The position numbers and the translations under genes are program-made. From NCBI RefSeq assembly GCF_003432385.1, contig NZ_CP031841.1, forward strand, positions 4,039,549 through 4,103,548: 64,000 nucleotides of DNA, in the 5' to 3' direction. Origin of the DNA: Breoghania sp. L-A4 (GTDB lineage: Bacteria > Pseudomonadota > Alphaproteobacteria > Rhizobiales > Stappiaceae). Shown piece by piece: positions 47,780 to 56,242 of the stretch; position 1 is the first letter of the stretch; each line of letters begins with the position of its first letter. The notes under the pieces were generated by a model, which was not told the origin of the DNA, did not search any database, and saw only the letters and a program-made list of their open reading frames with translations.

Positions 47780-48163
47780 TCAGTCGTTGCCGGTCAGCAT
47801 GACCGCGTTCAATCCGGCCGCGCGCGCCGCGATCATCACGTCGGTGACGTCCTGCACGCTCGCCTCGGGGCCGGACCAGATCGCCAGGGTCTTGCCCTCG
47901 CCATCGGCGATGCGCTCAAAGCGCGCCTGCATGTCGTCGCCCGCCACCGCCACGCCGTTGAGATCCATCCGGGAGGCGGAATGCACCCGGATCAGCGCCG
48001 GCCGCGCCGCCGCGCCGCCACCCGACGCGCCGCTGGCGACCGGCACGAGCTGGTAGCGGGTGAAGCTGGACGCCAGCATGAAAAACAACAGCAGCAGGAA
48101 GATCACGTCGATCAACGAGGTCAGGCCGACAGCCTTTCTCTTGACCCGGGTCCTAGCCCGCAT
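47780..48163 (-). CDS. exbD: ExbD-family protein (second copy)
   Basis: A 127-residue ExbD/TolR protein with the helix LTSLIDVIFLLLLFFMLASS, retaining the proton-carrying Asp in LIDV. A periplasmic domain follows. It overlaps the end of exbB by 11 bases. Together with the other copy it may form a mixed ExbD dimer in an ExbB pentamer, in which only this one carries the key Asp. Confidence 0.92.
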   Translation of the reverse strand: MRARTRVKRKAVGLTSLIDVIFLLLLFFMLASSFTRYQLVPVASGASGGGAAARPALIRVHSASRMDLNGVAVAGDDMQARFERIADGEGKTLAIWSGPEASVQDVTDVMIAARAAGLNAVMLTGND

Positions 48164-48872
48164 AGCGCGGTCCCTGGCTGGTGCTTTCCAGCGCCACCAC
48201 CGTGCCGGCGCTTCGGTCCGCGACCGCGCCGGTGAAGAACGCGGTCACCAGCGATTCCATCTCGGCCTCCTCGCGCTCGACCTTGCCGTCGAACCAGCCG
48301 ACGATCGCGGAGACCGGAATGGCGATGGTCAGGCCGACGGCGGTGGTCAGCAGCGCCACCCAGATACCGCCCGCAAGGACCGAGGGATCCACCGCGGCGC
48401 CCGCGCCCTGCATGGCCTGGAACGCCTCGATCATGCCGATGACGGTGCCCAGCAGGCCGATCAGCGGCGCGGTTTGCGAGATCATGTCCAGCGGACGCAG
48501 ATAGGCGCGCAGCGTCGCCACCCGGTTGACGCAGACCCGCTCGATATCGTCGCGCAGCAGTTCCGTGTTGGTGCCGGGGCGAAGGCCGCTCTGGATCAGC
48601 TTCTGCAGCACGCCGCAGACCACCGAGCGTCCGGCCGACACCTCGCGCAGCGCGTCCTGCGGCCGGCCGTCGTTCCACAGCGCCAGCGCCCGCTGGGCGC
48701 GGGCGTGACTGCCCACCCGCAGATGGGCGAATTGCATCAGTTTCGCGATGATCAGCGCGACGGCGACGACCGAGAGCGCCAGCAACAGCATCACGACCGG
48801 CCCGCCGGACTGGACCAGTTCGGCCAGCGGCCTTGCGAAGGCCGGTACGCTTTGCGTCAGATTGGACAGCAT
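48153..48872 (-). CDS. exbB: ExbB/TolQ-family proton-channel subunit
   Basis: A 239-residue MotA/TolQ/ExbB protein with three helices (residues about 24-44, 126-150, 166-190) and the typical ISQTAPLIGLLGTVIGMIEA segment. ATG 48872 has GAGGAAAA upstream. It forms the motor with the ExbD proteins and TonB encoded downstream. Confidence 0.93.
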   Translation of the reverse strand: MLSNLTQSVPAFARPLAELVQSGGPVVMLLLALSVVAVALIIAKLMQFAHLRVGSHARAQRALALWNDGRPQDALREVSAGRSVVCGVLQKLIQSGLRPGTNTELLRDDIERVCVNRVATLRAYLRPLDMISQTAPLIGLLGTVIGMIEAFQAMQGAGAAVDPSVLAGGIWVALLTTAVGLTIAIPVSAIVGWFDGKVEREEAEMESLVTAFFTGAVADRSAGTVVALESTSQGPRYAG

Positions 48873-48984
48873 GATTTTCCTCACTTCGTAAACAGCTCGC
48901 ATCCGGGATCAGGTGGCGCCGGCTTCCCGGACGGATGCGCGCGGACAGGACACCGGGCAAGCGCGGGGACCCGCGCCGCCGCTG

Positions 48985-49410
48985 CTACAGGACCAGGTCG
49001 ATTTTCGTGCGCGACGACAGCCGCAGCGCGCCGAGGCAATCCTGCACCTCGCCGGAGGCGCCCTCGCAGGCGCGCACGTCGTTCACCAGAAAGCGCGAGA
49101 AGCCGCCGCAGTCGCCCTTGGCGACGTCATACTGGCGCACCCGCGTCTTGCCGGCGGGCAGCGCGCCGATGTCGATCGCCGCATAGCCGGCGACGCCCTC
49201 GGCATCGTCAAAGACCACCAGATCGACCGAGAACGCCTTCAGCGCGGACGCCATGTCGTTGCGGGTGACCAGCGTCACCCGGCAGGTGCCGTTGACGGTC
49301 TCCGCCTTGTTCAGCTCGAAATGTATGCCCTTGGCTGCTTCTTGCGCCGCGGCAGGCGAAACCGGCGCCGCCAGCAGCGCCAGAAGGGTGAGGAGAAGTT
49401 TTCGCGACAT
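48985..49410 (-). CDS. Small secreted Cys4 protein of unknown function
   Basis: A 141-residue protein with a signal peptide (residues 1-22, cut after SPAAA) and a mature beta-rich domain containing four cysteines (in NGTCRV, KGDCGG, RACEG, VQDCLG), likely two disulfides in the periplasm. I do not recognise a named family. ATG 49410 is preceded by AAGGAG. It is the first gene of the exbB-exbD-exbD-tonB operon, so it probably serves that transport system. Confidence 0.8.
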   Translation of the reverse strand: MSRKLLLTLLALLAAPVSPAAAQEAAKGIHFELNKAETVNGTCRVTLVTRNDMASALKAFSVDLVVFDDAEGVAGYAAIDIGALPAGKTRVRQYDVAKGDCGGFSRFLVNDVRACEGASGEVQDCLGALRLSSRTKIDLVL

Positions 49411-49856
49411 TCTGGGCGCTCCTTGTTCGGTGGTCCTGCGGGGGTGATGGTCATGCGACGGCGTTCTGCGAGCAGGTGCCGGATGTCGCTCCCCGTTTAC
49501 GGGCACGCCCCAGCGTGGCCATGGGAGTTCTCTAAACGACAGTCTAAAACCTGACAATCATATTCATGTATCTATTCCACCGAAAGCGGCCGACGCGACA
49601 ATCGCGCAAACGATTGCGGGAACGACAATCATGTGTGCCATCCGAATGGTCGGGTCGGCATGGAAAGAGCCAGTTGCCGTACGATGTCCCGGAAGCACAC
49701 GGCCATCTCCTCCCGATGGCGCGCTGTCGGACGGCTTGTTGGCGCTGTTCGGTGACGCAGCCAAGCAATAGTCCGTCCTCGCGACCCTCGCCGACGATTA
49801 CGCCGGAGCGCCGGCGCGCGCTTATCCGCCGCCGCGCATGCGGCGCAAACTTGACT

Positions 49857-49871
49857 ATACTTTTCAAGTAT
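49857..49871. promoter_or_regulatory. Palindrome overlapping a promoter-like -10 before the cytochrome operon
   Basis: ATACTTTTCAAGTAT has perfect 6-base arms with a 3-base centre. It overlaps TATACT (49856-49861), a good -10 hexamer, though no matching -35 is seen. It lies about 100 bases before the pentaheme start codon. Confidence 0.45.
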
Positions 49872-49892
49872 TTGATTTCACCAGCAAATTGC

Positions 49893-49921
49893 GGGCGCTC
49901 GGGCGTTGACGCGCCCTTTTT
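49893..49921 (+). terminator. Terminator-like hairpin in the cytochrome operon leader
   Basis: GGGCGC (49893-49898) pairs with GCGCCC (49911-49916), followed at once by five T. An alternative GGGCG/CGCCC stem uses a 6-base loop. It lies 48 bases before the ATG of the first cytochrome gene and downstream of the promoter-like site, so it may be a leader attenuator. Confidence 0.5.
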
Positions 49922-49969
49922 GATTGAACTTTCAGTGCCCCGCTCTTACCGTGCGGCATACGCATTTTC

Positions 49970-52273
49970 ATGGATTCTTTGACCGGTGTGAGTACCGTGA
50001 CGGGCAGATTGATGGTTGCGACTGCTGAATATCATGTCTGGCCTCGTCTGATTGCCGCCCTGGCCCTGCTTTCCTGGGGCGCTGCCGTCCCCGCGTCCGC
50101 GCAATCGCCAGACCCCTTCGCATCGCAACCGCCGCTGATGGCGATCCACTCGGGCCGCGCGGGAACGCTGGCGCAGCTCGAACGCTATCTCGAGGAAATC
50201 GACGCCGGCGCGCGCATGCGGCTCGCGGCCAACGACGATCTGCTGCTCGACGCGCCTGCGGAAAACGACAGCCTGCTGGATCCGGCGCCCTCCGATGATC
50301 TGCCGGGGGCCGGCCAGCCCGCCCCGTCGGACGACCTGCTGTCCGGCAGCTCCGACGATTTGCTCAACGCCGACGACTCCGGCGACGATCTGCTCGCGCC
50401 TTCCGACGGCTCCGCCGACAGCCTGCTGGGCGGCGGCGACGATCTTCTGGCGCCATCGGACAGCTCCGGTGACACGCTGCTGGGCGGCGACGATGATCTG
50501 CTGGCACCCTCCGACGACGCGATCGACGATCTGCTGCTGACCGGCGACGACGGCGGGGCGAACGAGACGGAAGAAGCCAAGAAGAAGGAAGAGGCCGCGG
50601 CGCGCAGGCAGACGGCAAACGCCGAGCACGAGAAGCTGTTTCTGGAGAGCAAATACCCCTCGGCCAACACCTGCGCCACCTGCCACCCCCGGCAGTATGA
50701 GGACTGGTCGGCCTCCCAGCACGCCTACGCGCAGCTCTCTCCCATCTACATGGCGATGCAGACCACCATCAACATGAAGACCAGCGCCACCAACGGCGAC
50801 TTCTGCATCCGCTGCCACAATCCCGTCGGCATGAACCTGGGCGAGTCGCTCTACGTCTCCAATCTCAAGCGCACGCCGACCTCGCGCGAGGGCATCACCT
50901 GCGTCGCCTGTCACCGGGTGAACAAGAACTACGGCAAGATTTCCGGCCGCTTCGCGCTTGAGGAAGGCGACGTCTTCTCGCCCGTCTACGGCCCCAAGGG
51001 AGGGCAGGAACTCAGGCGCGTGCTCAACAGCCCCGAGGAATACCGCGTCTCGCAATCGCGCGACGATCCCGGCCGCTCCATCCACACCGAGGCGAAGCCC
51101 TTCTTCGCGCTGACCAAGCCGGGCTTCTGCGGCACCTGCCACGACGTGACCCTGTTCAACGGCTTCCGCCTGGAAGAGGCGTTTGCCGAATACAAGCAGA
51201 CGCCAGCGGCCAGGCGCGGCGAGACCTGCCAGGACTGCCACATGGGCAAGGTGCAGGGCGTGGCCTCGGGCTACGACTACGGTCCGGCGGCGATCGTCGG
51301 CGACGTGCCGACGCGCAACCGCAAGCTCGCCAACCACACCTTCGCGGGCCCCGACTATTCGATCATCCATCCGGGGATCTTCCCGCACAACGTGGAAGCG
51401 GCGCAGCTCAAGACGCTGGAAGAATGGCTGCAGTTCAACGATCGCGCCGGCTGGGGCACCGACGCCTTCGAGGACAAGGTCTCCGACAGCTACAAATTCC
51501 CAAAGGCCTGGACCTCGATTGACGACCGCTACGACGCGCGCGCCATCCTCAAGGTGCAGCACGAGCGGCTGGCCAAGGCCCGGCGGCTGCGCGAACAGGT
51601 GCTGCGCAACGGCTTCAAGCTGGGCGACATCGAGGTGACCCGCAGCGACACGCGCGGGCTGGATTTCCGGATCGCCGTGCGCAACGGCACCGACGGTCAC
51701 GGCGTGCCCACCGGCTTTGACGCCGAGCGGCTGATCTTCCTGCAGGTCACGGTCAAGGACAGCCGCGGCAACACGGTCTATGTGTCCGGCGACCGCGACC
51801 CCAACGGCGACGTGCGCGACGCCCATTCGCTCTACGTGCACAACGGCGAGTTACGCCTGGACAAGGACCTGTTCTCGCTGCAGTCGAAATTCGTCGTCCG
51901 GCTGCTGCGCGGCGGCGAACGCGAACAGGTGCTGGCCGTCAACAGCTCGATGGACGTGCTGCCGCTGGTGCGTCCCGAGCGCCGGGCCACCACCCTGTTC
52001 GGCCGCCCGCGCGGCGCGCGCAAGCACAAGCAGTCGATTGAGCCCGGCGGCAGCCGCACCGCGGAGTATTCCGTCCCCGCCGATGTGCTCAAGCGCGGCG
52101 AGCGCTACACCGTCACCGTGAAGCTGATCTCGCAGATGGTGCCGGTCAACCTGATCGCCGCGATCCAGGGCGCGGGCTTCGACTACGGCATGAGCCCGGC
52201 GCAGATCGCCCGCGAAGTGGTGCGCGGGGCCTCCACCCTGTGGACCCGCACAACCCGGGTGACGATCCAGTGA
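49970..52273 (+). CDS. Pentaheme c-type cytochrome with acidic DDLL repeats
   Basis: A 767-residue exported cytochrome. The signal peptide ends near PASAQ (residue 45); ATG 50012 is a shorter start. Residues about 85-200 are an acidic low-complexity region with repeated DDLL/DSLL units (GDDLLAPSDG, GGDDLLAPSD). A cytochrome c554-like heme domain follows with five CxxCH sites (C235, C279, C311, C387, C420). The C-terminal ~280 residues are a beta-rich domain with GHGVPTGF, seen in other multiheme cytochromes. It is the first gene of the operon and the probable electron acceptor or donor at the outer membrane or periplasm; substrate unknown. Confidence 0.9.
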   Translation: MDSLTGVSTVTGRLMVATAEYHVWPRLIAALALLSWGAAVPASAQSPDPFASQPPLMAIHSGRAGTLAQLERYLEEIDAGARMRLAANDDLLLDAPAENDSLLDPAPSDDLPGAGQPAPSDDLLSGSSDDLLNADDSGDDLLAPSDGSADSLLGGGDDLLAPSDSSGDTLLGGDDDLLAPSDDAIDDLLLTGDDGGANETEEAKKKEEAAARRQTANAEHEKLFLESKYPSANTCATCHPRQYEDWSASQHAYAQLSPIYMAMQTTINMKTSATNGDFCIRCHNPVGMNLGESLYVSNLKRTPTSREGITCVACHRVNKNYGKISGRFALEEGDVFSPVYGPKGGQELRRVLNSPEEYRVSQSRDDPGRSIHTEAKPFFALTKPGFCGTCHDVTLFNGFRLEEAFAEYKQTPAARRGETCQDCHMGKVQGVASGYDYGPAAIVGDVPTRNRKLANHTFAGPDYSIIHPGIFPHNVEAAQLKTLEEWLQFNDRAGWGTDAFEDKVSDSYKFPKAWTSIDDRYDARAILKVQHERLAKARRLREQVLRNGFKLGDIEVTRSDTRGLDFRIAVRNGTDGHGVPTGFDAERLIFLQVTVKDSRGNTVYVSGDRDPNGDVRDAHSLYVHNGELRLDKDLFSLQSKFVVRLLRGGEREQVLAVNSSMDVLPLVRPERRATTLFGRPRGARKHKQSIEPGGSRTAEYSVPADVLKRGERYTVTVKLISQMVPVNLIAAIQGAGFDYGMSPAQIAREVVRGASTLWTRTTRVTIQ

Positions 52274-53802
52274 CCGCGCCATGGATCGCAGAACGACAGA
52301 CCCTCTTGCGCGCGGCCGCGCCCTTCGCCGCCGCGGCGATCGTCCTGGCCGCACTCATCAGTGCCGCGCCTCCGGGTGGCGCCCTGGCCGCCAGCAGCAG
52401 CGCGCTCAGCGACGAGCCCATTCCACTGATCACCGAGGCCGAGATCGCCCGCCGGCGCGGAGAGCCGGCTCCGCGCGCCGGGGATCCTCACGACAGCACG
52501 CTGAGCGAGAAGCCCACGCCGCTGCTCACAGAGGAACAGGAACCGAAGCCGACGCCGCCGATCTTCGAGCGCGGCGACAAGTTCCTCGCCAGCGGCAACA
52601 TCACGCCCGGCATCACCCTGCCCACGGGCGCGATCTGGCAGCCGGCGCTGTGGGTGTTCGGCGACTTCCGCACCACCGCCGGCCATTTCGACAACGGTGC
52701 GGCCGAAAGCCGGCAATTCCAGGCCAACCGGCTGGATCTGTTCCTCAACCTCAAGCTCACGCCGACCGAGCGCGTGCTGCTTGGGATCTCGCCGCTGTCC
52801 GACGGCAATGACCACACCGGGATCCTGCACCGCTCCTCCACCGGCACCCGGTTCGTCAACGGGCTGAACCCCTACATCACCACGCTGTTCTTCGAAGGCG
52901 AGTTCGGCGAGATCTTTCCCAATCTCGACCCCGACGACACCAAGAGCCTGGACTTCGGCTTCGCCATCGGCCGCCAGCCGCTGCTGTTCCAGGAGGGGAT
53001 CATGATCAACGACACGGTGGACGCGCTGGGCATTACGCGGGACACGATCGTCATTCCCGGCCTGACGCCCGACATGCGCGCCACGGCGCTTGTGGGCTGG
53101 AGCAACGTCCACCGCGATAACAACCTGCGCGACCGCGACGCGTGGCTGTTCGGCCTGTTCACCGAGACCGACCTGCGCAAGAGCACCGTCAATCTGGACG
53201 CCGCCTATGTGCTGTCGACCAATCCCAACGGCGGCGACGGGCTGTACCTGGGCGCCGCGGCCACCCAGCGCATCGGGCTCTACAACACCTCGTTCCGTGT
53301 CAACACCTCGACCGCCGTCAACGGACGCGGCCCCTCGCCCAACAACGCCGTGGACGACGGCGTGTTGCTGTTCTCGGAAGTATCAAGAACCGAGACAGGA
53401 TCTGAAAACATCTATTACGCCAATGCCTTCTGGGGCATCGGCAACTACTCCTCCGCCGCCCGCGACCCCACCGCCGGCGGACCGCTCGGCCGCACCGGAA
53501 TCCTGTTCGCGGCACCCGCCGTGGGGCTTGGCGGGGCGGCGCTCTCCAACCGCGCCGACCACGTGGTCGGCGGCGCGCTCGGCTACCAGATGTTCTTCAA
53601 CCACGAGAAAACCCAGCTGACGCTGGAACTCGGCGGCCGCAAGGACACTGACGGCTCCAACCAGGGTGCCGTTGCGTTGGGCGGCCAATTGCTGCACGCT
53701 TTGGACAACAGAAGCAGCGTACAACTCGATGCCTTCATATCGGAGGGGCAAAACCGCACATTCGGATCCGGCCTGCGCGTTGAATTGAGGACACGGTTCT
53801 GA
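52270..53802 (+). CDS. Outer-membrane beta-barrel protein of the cytochrome operon
   Basis: A 510-residue exported protein that starts at GTG 52270, overlapping the cytochrome stop (GTGA). Hydrophobic signal segment at residues 15-40. The mature N-terminus has two copies of an LS-D/E-x-P-x-PL-x-TE motif (residues 46-56 and 78-88). The rest has alternating amphipathic strands rich in Gly, Asn and aromatics, and ends in Phe (ELRTRF), the usual C-terminal signal for outer-membrane barrels. It has no TonB-receptor plug domain. With the cytochromes beside it, it could be the barrel of a porin-cytochrome conduit. Confidence 0.82.
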   Translation: MTAPWIAERQTLLRAAAPFAAAAIVLAALISAAPPGGALAASSSALSDEPIPLITEAEIARRRGEPAPRAGDPHDSTLSEKPTPLLTEEQEPKPTPPIFERGDKFLASGNITPGITLPTGAIWQPALWVFGDFRTTAGHFDNGAAESRQFQANRLDLFLNLKLTPTERVLLGISPLSDGNDHTGILHRSSTGTRFVNGLNPYITTLFFEGEFGEIFPNLDPDDTKSLDFGFAIGRQPLLFQEGIMINDTVDALGITRDTIVIPGLTPDMRATALVGWSNVHRDNNLRDRDAWLFGLFTETDLRKSTVNLDAAYVLSTNPNGGDGLYLGAAATQRIGLYNTSFRVNTSTAVNGRGPSPNNAVDDGVLLFSEVSRTETGSENIYYANAFWGIGNYSSAARDPTAGGPLGRTGILFAAPAVGLGGAALSNRADHVVGGALGYQMFFNHEKTQLTLELGGRKDTDGSNQGAVALGGQLLHALDNRSSVQLDAFISEGQNRTFGSGLRVELRTRF

Positions 53803-53845
53803 TGCACGCACCGCCGCATGGCGAGACAAGCACAAGGAGCGCGCG

Positions 53846-55105
53846 ATGATTCTGGCGCTCCAGATCTGCGGCGCGCTGATCGTCGCGGCCGCCTTGCTGC
53901 AGGCCGGCGCGGGCGCCACGGCCGAGATCACCCGTGTGCTGCGCAACCGGCGCATGGACCGCCACAGACTGGCGCAGTTCAAGACACAGACCGACATCCT
54001 GATCCGGCGCGCGGAAGCCGACCGCCAGCGCAGCGAGCTGACCTGGGCAGGCAAGCGCAAGTTCCGGGTTGCCGAGCGGCGCGTGGAAAACCGCTGCGGC
54101 GACATCTGCTCCTTTATCCTCAAGCCGCATGACGGCGGCTTCCTGCCGCCCTTCCTGCCCGGACAGTTCCTCACCTTCGAGCTGAAGATTCCCGACCAGC
54201 CCGGCCCCGTCGTGCGCTGCTATTCGCTGTCCGGCAGTCCCGAGGATCACGACAGCTACCGCATCACCATCAAGCGGCTCGGCCCGCCGCCCGGCACCGA
54301 TGCGCCCCCCGGCCTGTCGTCAAACTTCTTCCACGACGCGGTGAAACCGGGCGACGTGCTGGACGTGATGGCGCCCAACGGCGGCTTCTGCCTCGACACC
54401 CATTCCGACCGGCCGATCGTGCTGATCGCCGGCGGGGTGGGGCTGACGCCGCTACTGTCGATGCTCAAGTGGCTGGCGGACACGGGCAGCCATCGCGAGA
54501 CGTGGATCTTCCAGGCGGTGCGCAACAGCGACGACATCGCCATGCGCGACGAGATTCGCGCCATCACCGACAACAACAGCCATTTCCACTCGGTGGTTCT
54601 CTACAGCCAGCCGACCGGGACCTGCGTGCAGGGCGAGGACTACGATCACACCGGCTTCGTGACGCTGGACGTGCTCAAGGACACGCTGGGGACCTCCAAC
54701 TACGACTTCTACGTCTGCGGTCCGCCGCCGATGATGCAAACCGTCACCGCCTATCTGCGCGATTGGGGCGTGCCCGACCGCGACGTCCATTTCGAGGCTT
54801 TCGGCCCGGCCTCGGTCAAGAAACCGCATTCCGCCGAAACCTCGGGCAAGGCCATCAAGGTGGAATTCACCCGCTCGGGCAAGAAGCTGATCTGGACGGA
54901 AACCGAGGGCACCTTGCTGGAGCTGGCCGACGCGCATGGCGTGCGCATCAGTTCCGGCTGCCGGGTGGGCAATTGCGGCACCTGTTCGACCGCGCTGACA
55001 CGCGGCAGCGTCAGCTACGTGACAACACCCGCGAGCAAGCCACCCGCGGGATCGGCGCTCTTGTGCATCGCCTGTCCGCAAGGAGATATTGCCCTGGACG
55101 CATGA
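53846..55105 (+). CDS. Membrane-anchored FNR-type flavoprotein with [2Fe-2S] ferredoxin domain
   Basis: A 419-residue oxidoreductase. An N-terminal helix (residues 2-23) anchors it. The FAD-binding barrel has RCYSLSG (124-130); the NAD(P) domain has GGVGLTPLLSML (196-207) and CGPPPMM (291-297). The C-terminal plant-type ferredoxin binds [2Fe-2S] via C372, C377, C380 and C407. The layout matches NADH oxidoreductases such as Hcr or the reductase components of oxygenases. AAGGAG precedes ATG 53846. It probably moves electrons between NAD(P)H and the membrane partners encoded here. Confidence 0.92.
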   Translation: MILALQICGALIVAAALLQAGAGATAEITRVLRNRRMDRHRLAQFKTQTDILIRRAEADRQRSELTWAGKRKFRVAERRVENRCGDICSFILKPHDGGFLPPFLPGQFLTFELKIPDQPGPVVRCYSLSGSPEDHDSYRITIKRLGPPPGTDAPPGLSSNFFHDAVKPGDVLDVMAPNGGFCLDTHSDRPIVLIAGGVGLTPLLSMLKWLADTGSHRETWIFQAVRNSDDIAMRDEIRAITDNNSHFHSVVLYSQPTGTCVQGEDYDHTGFVTLDVLKDTLGTSNYDFYVCGPPPMMQTVTAYLRDWGVPDRDVHFEAFGPASVKKPHSAETSGKAIKVEFTRSGKKLIWTETEGTLLELADAHGVRISSGCRVGNCGTCSTALTRGSVSYVTTPASKPPAGSALLCIACPQGDIALDA

Positions 55106-55197
55106 AACGCGGGCCGCGCCGGATTGCCTCCGGGCGCCCTGAAGCCATCTTCGCAGAGGCGGCGTTTTCACCACAGTTTGAGAAATGGGACGGTGAA

Positions 55198-56232
55198 ATG
55201 AGACTCAATGCAACGAATACCGGGCGGGCGGCCGGGTTTCTGAGGGCCGGACTCCTCGCGGCCATGGTGATGGCGGTCGGCCTGGCGCGGCCGGCGCTGG
55301 CCTCGGACATGAATCCGGAGCTGGTGGTCGGGCCGAACGAATGCGCCGAATGCCACAAGAAGGAGACGGCGATCTGGCAGGGCACCCACCATTTCACGAC
55401 CTTCCGCGACCTGCCGCAAAGCAAGGAAGCCAAGGAAATCGGCGACAAGATGGGCGTCAAGCGGCTGAAGGCCGACAGCGCCTGCCTGAGCTGCCATTTC
55501 ACCGTCCAGACGGTGGCGGGAGAGACCAAGGCGATTGCCGGCAACTCGTGCGAGTCGTGTCACGGCGAAGCCAGGAACTGGTACAAGGTGCATTCCGGTT
55601 TCTCCGGCAAGAAGGAAGGCCAGGAGAGCAAGGAAGAGATCGCCGCGCGCTGGGCCAAGTCCGAAGCCGCCGGCATGATCCGTCCCAAGATGACCTACCG
55701 GCTCGCCAAGAACTGCTTCAGCTGCCACCTGGTGCCGCATGAGAAGCTGGTCAACGTGGGCGGTCACACCGCCGGCAGCGCGTTCGAGCTGGTGAGCTGG
55801 TCGCAGGGCGAAGTGCGCCACAACACCTGGTACAACAAGGGCGCCTCCAACCCCGAAGCCTCGCTCGAGCGCAAGCGCATGCTGTTTCTCGTCGGCCGCA
55901 TCGCCGAGCTGGAAACCGCGCTGATCGGCGTCTCCAAGGCGACCGAGAAGGCGGACTACGCGCTGAAGATGGCCAAGCGCGCCGACAACGCGCGCAAGGT
56001 GATCGCCAGCCTCGCCAAGCTGCTGCCCGAGGCGCCCGAACTCGCCGAGGTTCACAAGGCCGCCACCTCCGCGGCGCTGAAGCTCAACAACGAGGCGGAG
56101 CTCGCCGCCGCCGCGGGCCAGATTTCCGTGCTGGGGCTGAAATTCGCCGACAGCTATGACGGATCGAGCTTCGGGGCGATCGACAAATACATTCCCGGCC
56201 CGGACAAGTTCAAGGGCAAGCCGGCCAATTGA
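55198..56232 (+). CDS. Tetraheme cytochrome c554-like protein
   Basis: A 344-residue exported cytochrome: signal peptide to about residue 36 (RPALASD), then four CxxCH heme sites at C49 (CAECH), C96 (CLSCH), C118 (CESCH) and C173 (CFSCH), and a helical C-terminal half (residues 215-320, Ala/Lys/Glu-rich) without hemes. The spacing resembles the cytochrome c554 family. It likely shuttles electrons in the periplasm between the membrane-bound and outer-membrane partners. The start is 92 bases after the flavoprotein stop. Confidence 0.9.
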   Translation: MRLNATNTGRAAGFLRAGLLAAMVMAVGLARPALASDMNPELVVGPNECAECHKKETAIWQGTHHFTTFRDLPQSKEAKEIGDKMGVKRLKADSACLSCHFTVQTVAGETKAIAGNSCESCHGEARNWYKVHSGFSGKKEGQESKEEIAARWAKSEAAGMIRPKMTYRLAKNCFSCHLVPHEKLVNVGGHTAGSAFELVSWSQGEVRHNTWYNKGASNPEASLERKRMLFLVGRIAELETALIGVSKATEKADYALKMAKRADNARKVIASLAKLLPEAPELAEVHKAATSAALKLNNEAELAAAAGQISVLGLKFADSYDGSSFGAIDKYIPGPDKFKGKPAN

Positions 56233-56242
56233 GGACGCCGTT

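Larger units (their letters stand above)
49411..49969. other. 559-base divergent region between the TonB operon and the cytochrome operon
   Basis: No gene is visible. The notable parts are the operator-like palindrome at 49857-49871 and the terminator-like hairpin at 49893-49921, given as separate entries. Bases 49560-49800 have open but unconvincing short frames. Confidence 0.6.

Noticed and set aside
52270..53802. TonB-dependent receptor identity for the barrel protein
   Set aside because: At 510 residues it is too short, and no plug domain is visible before the strands.
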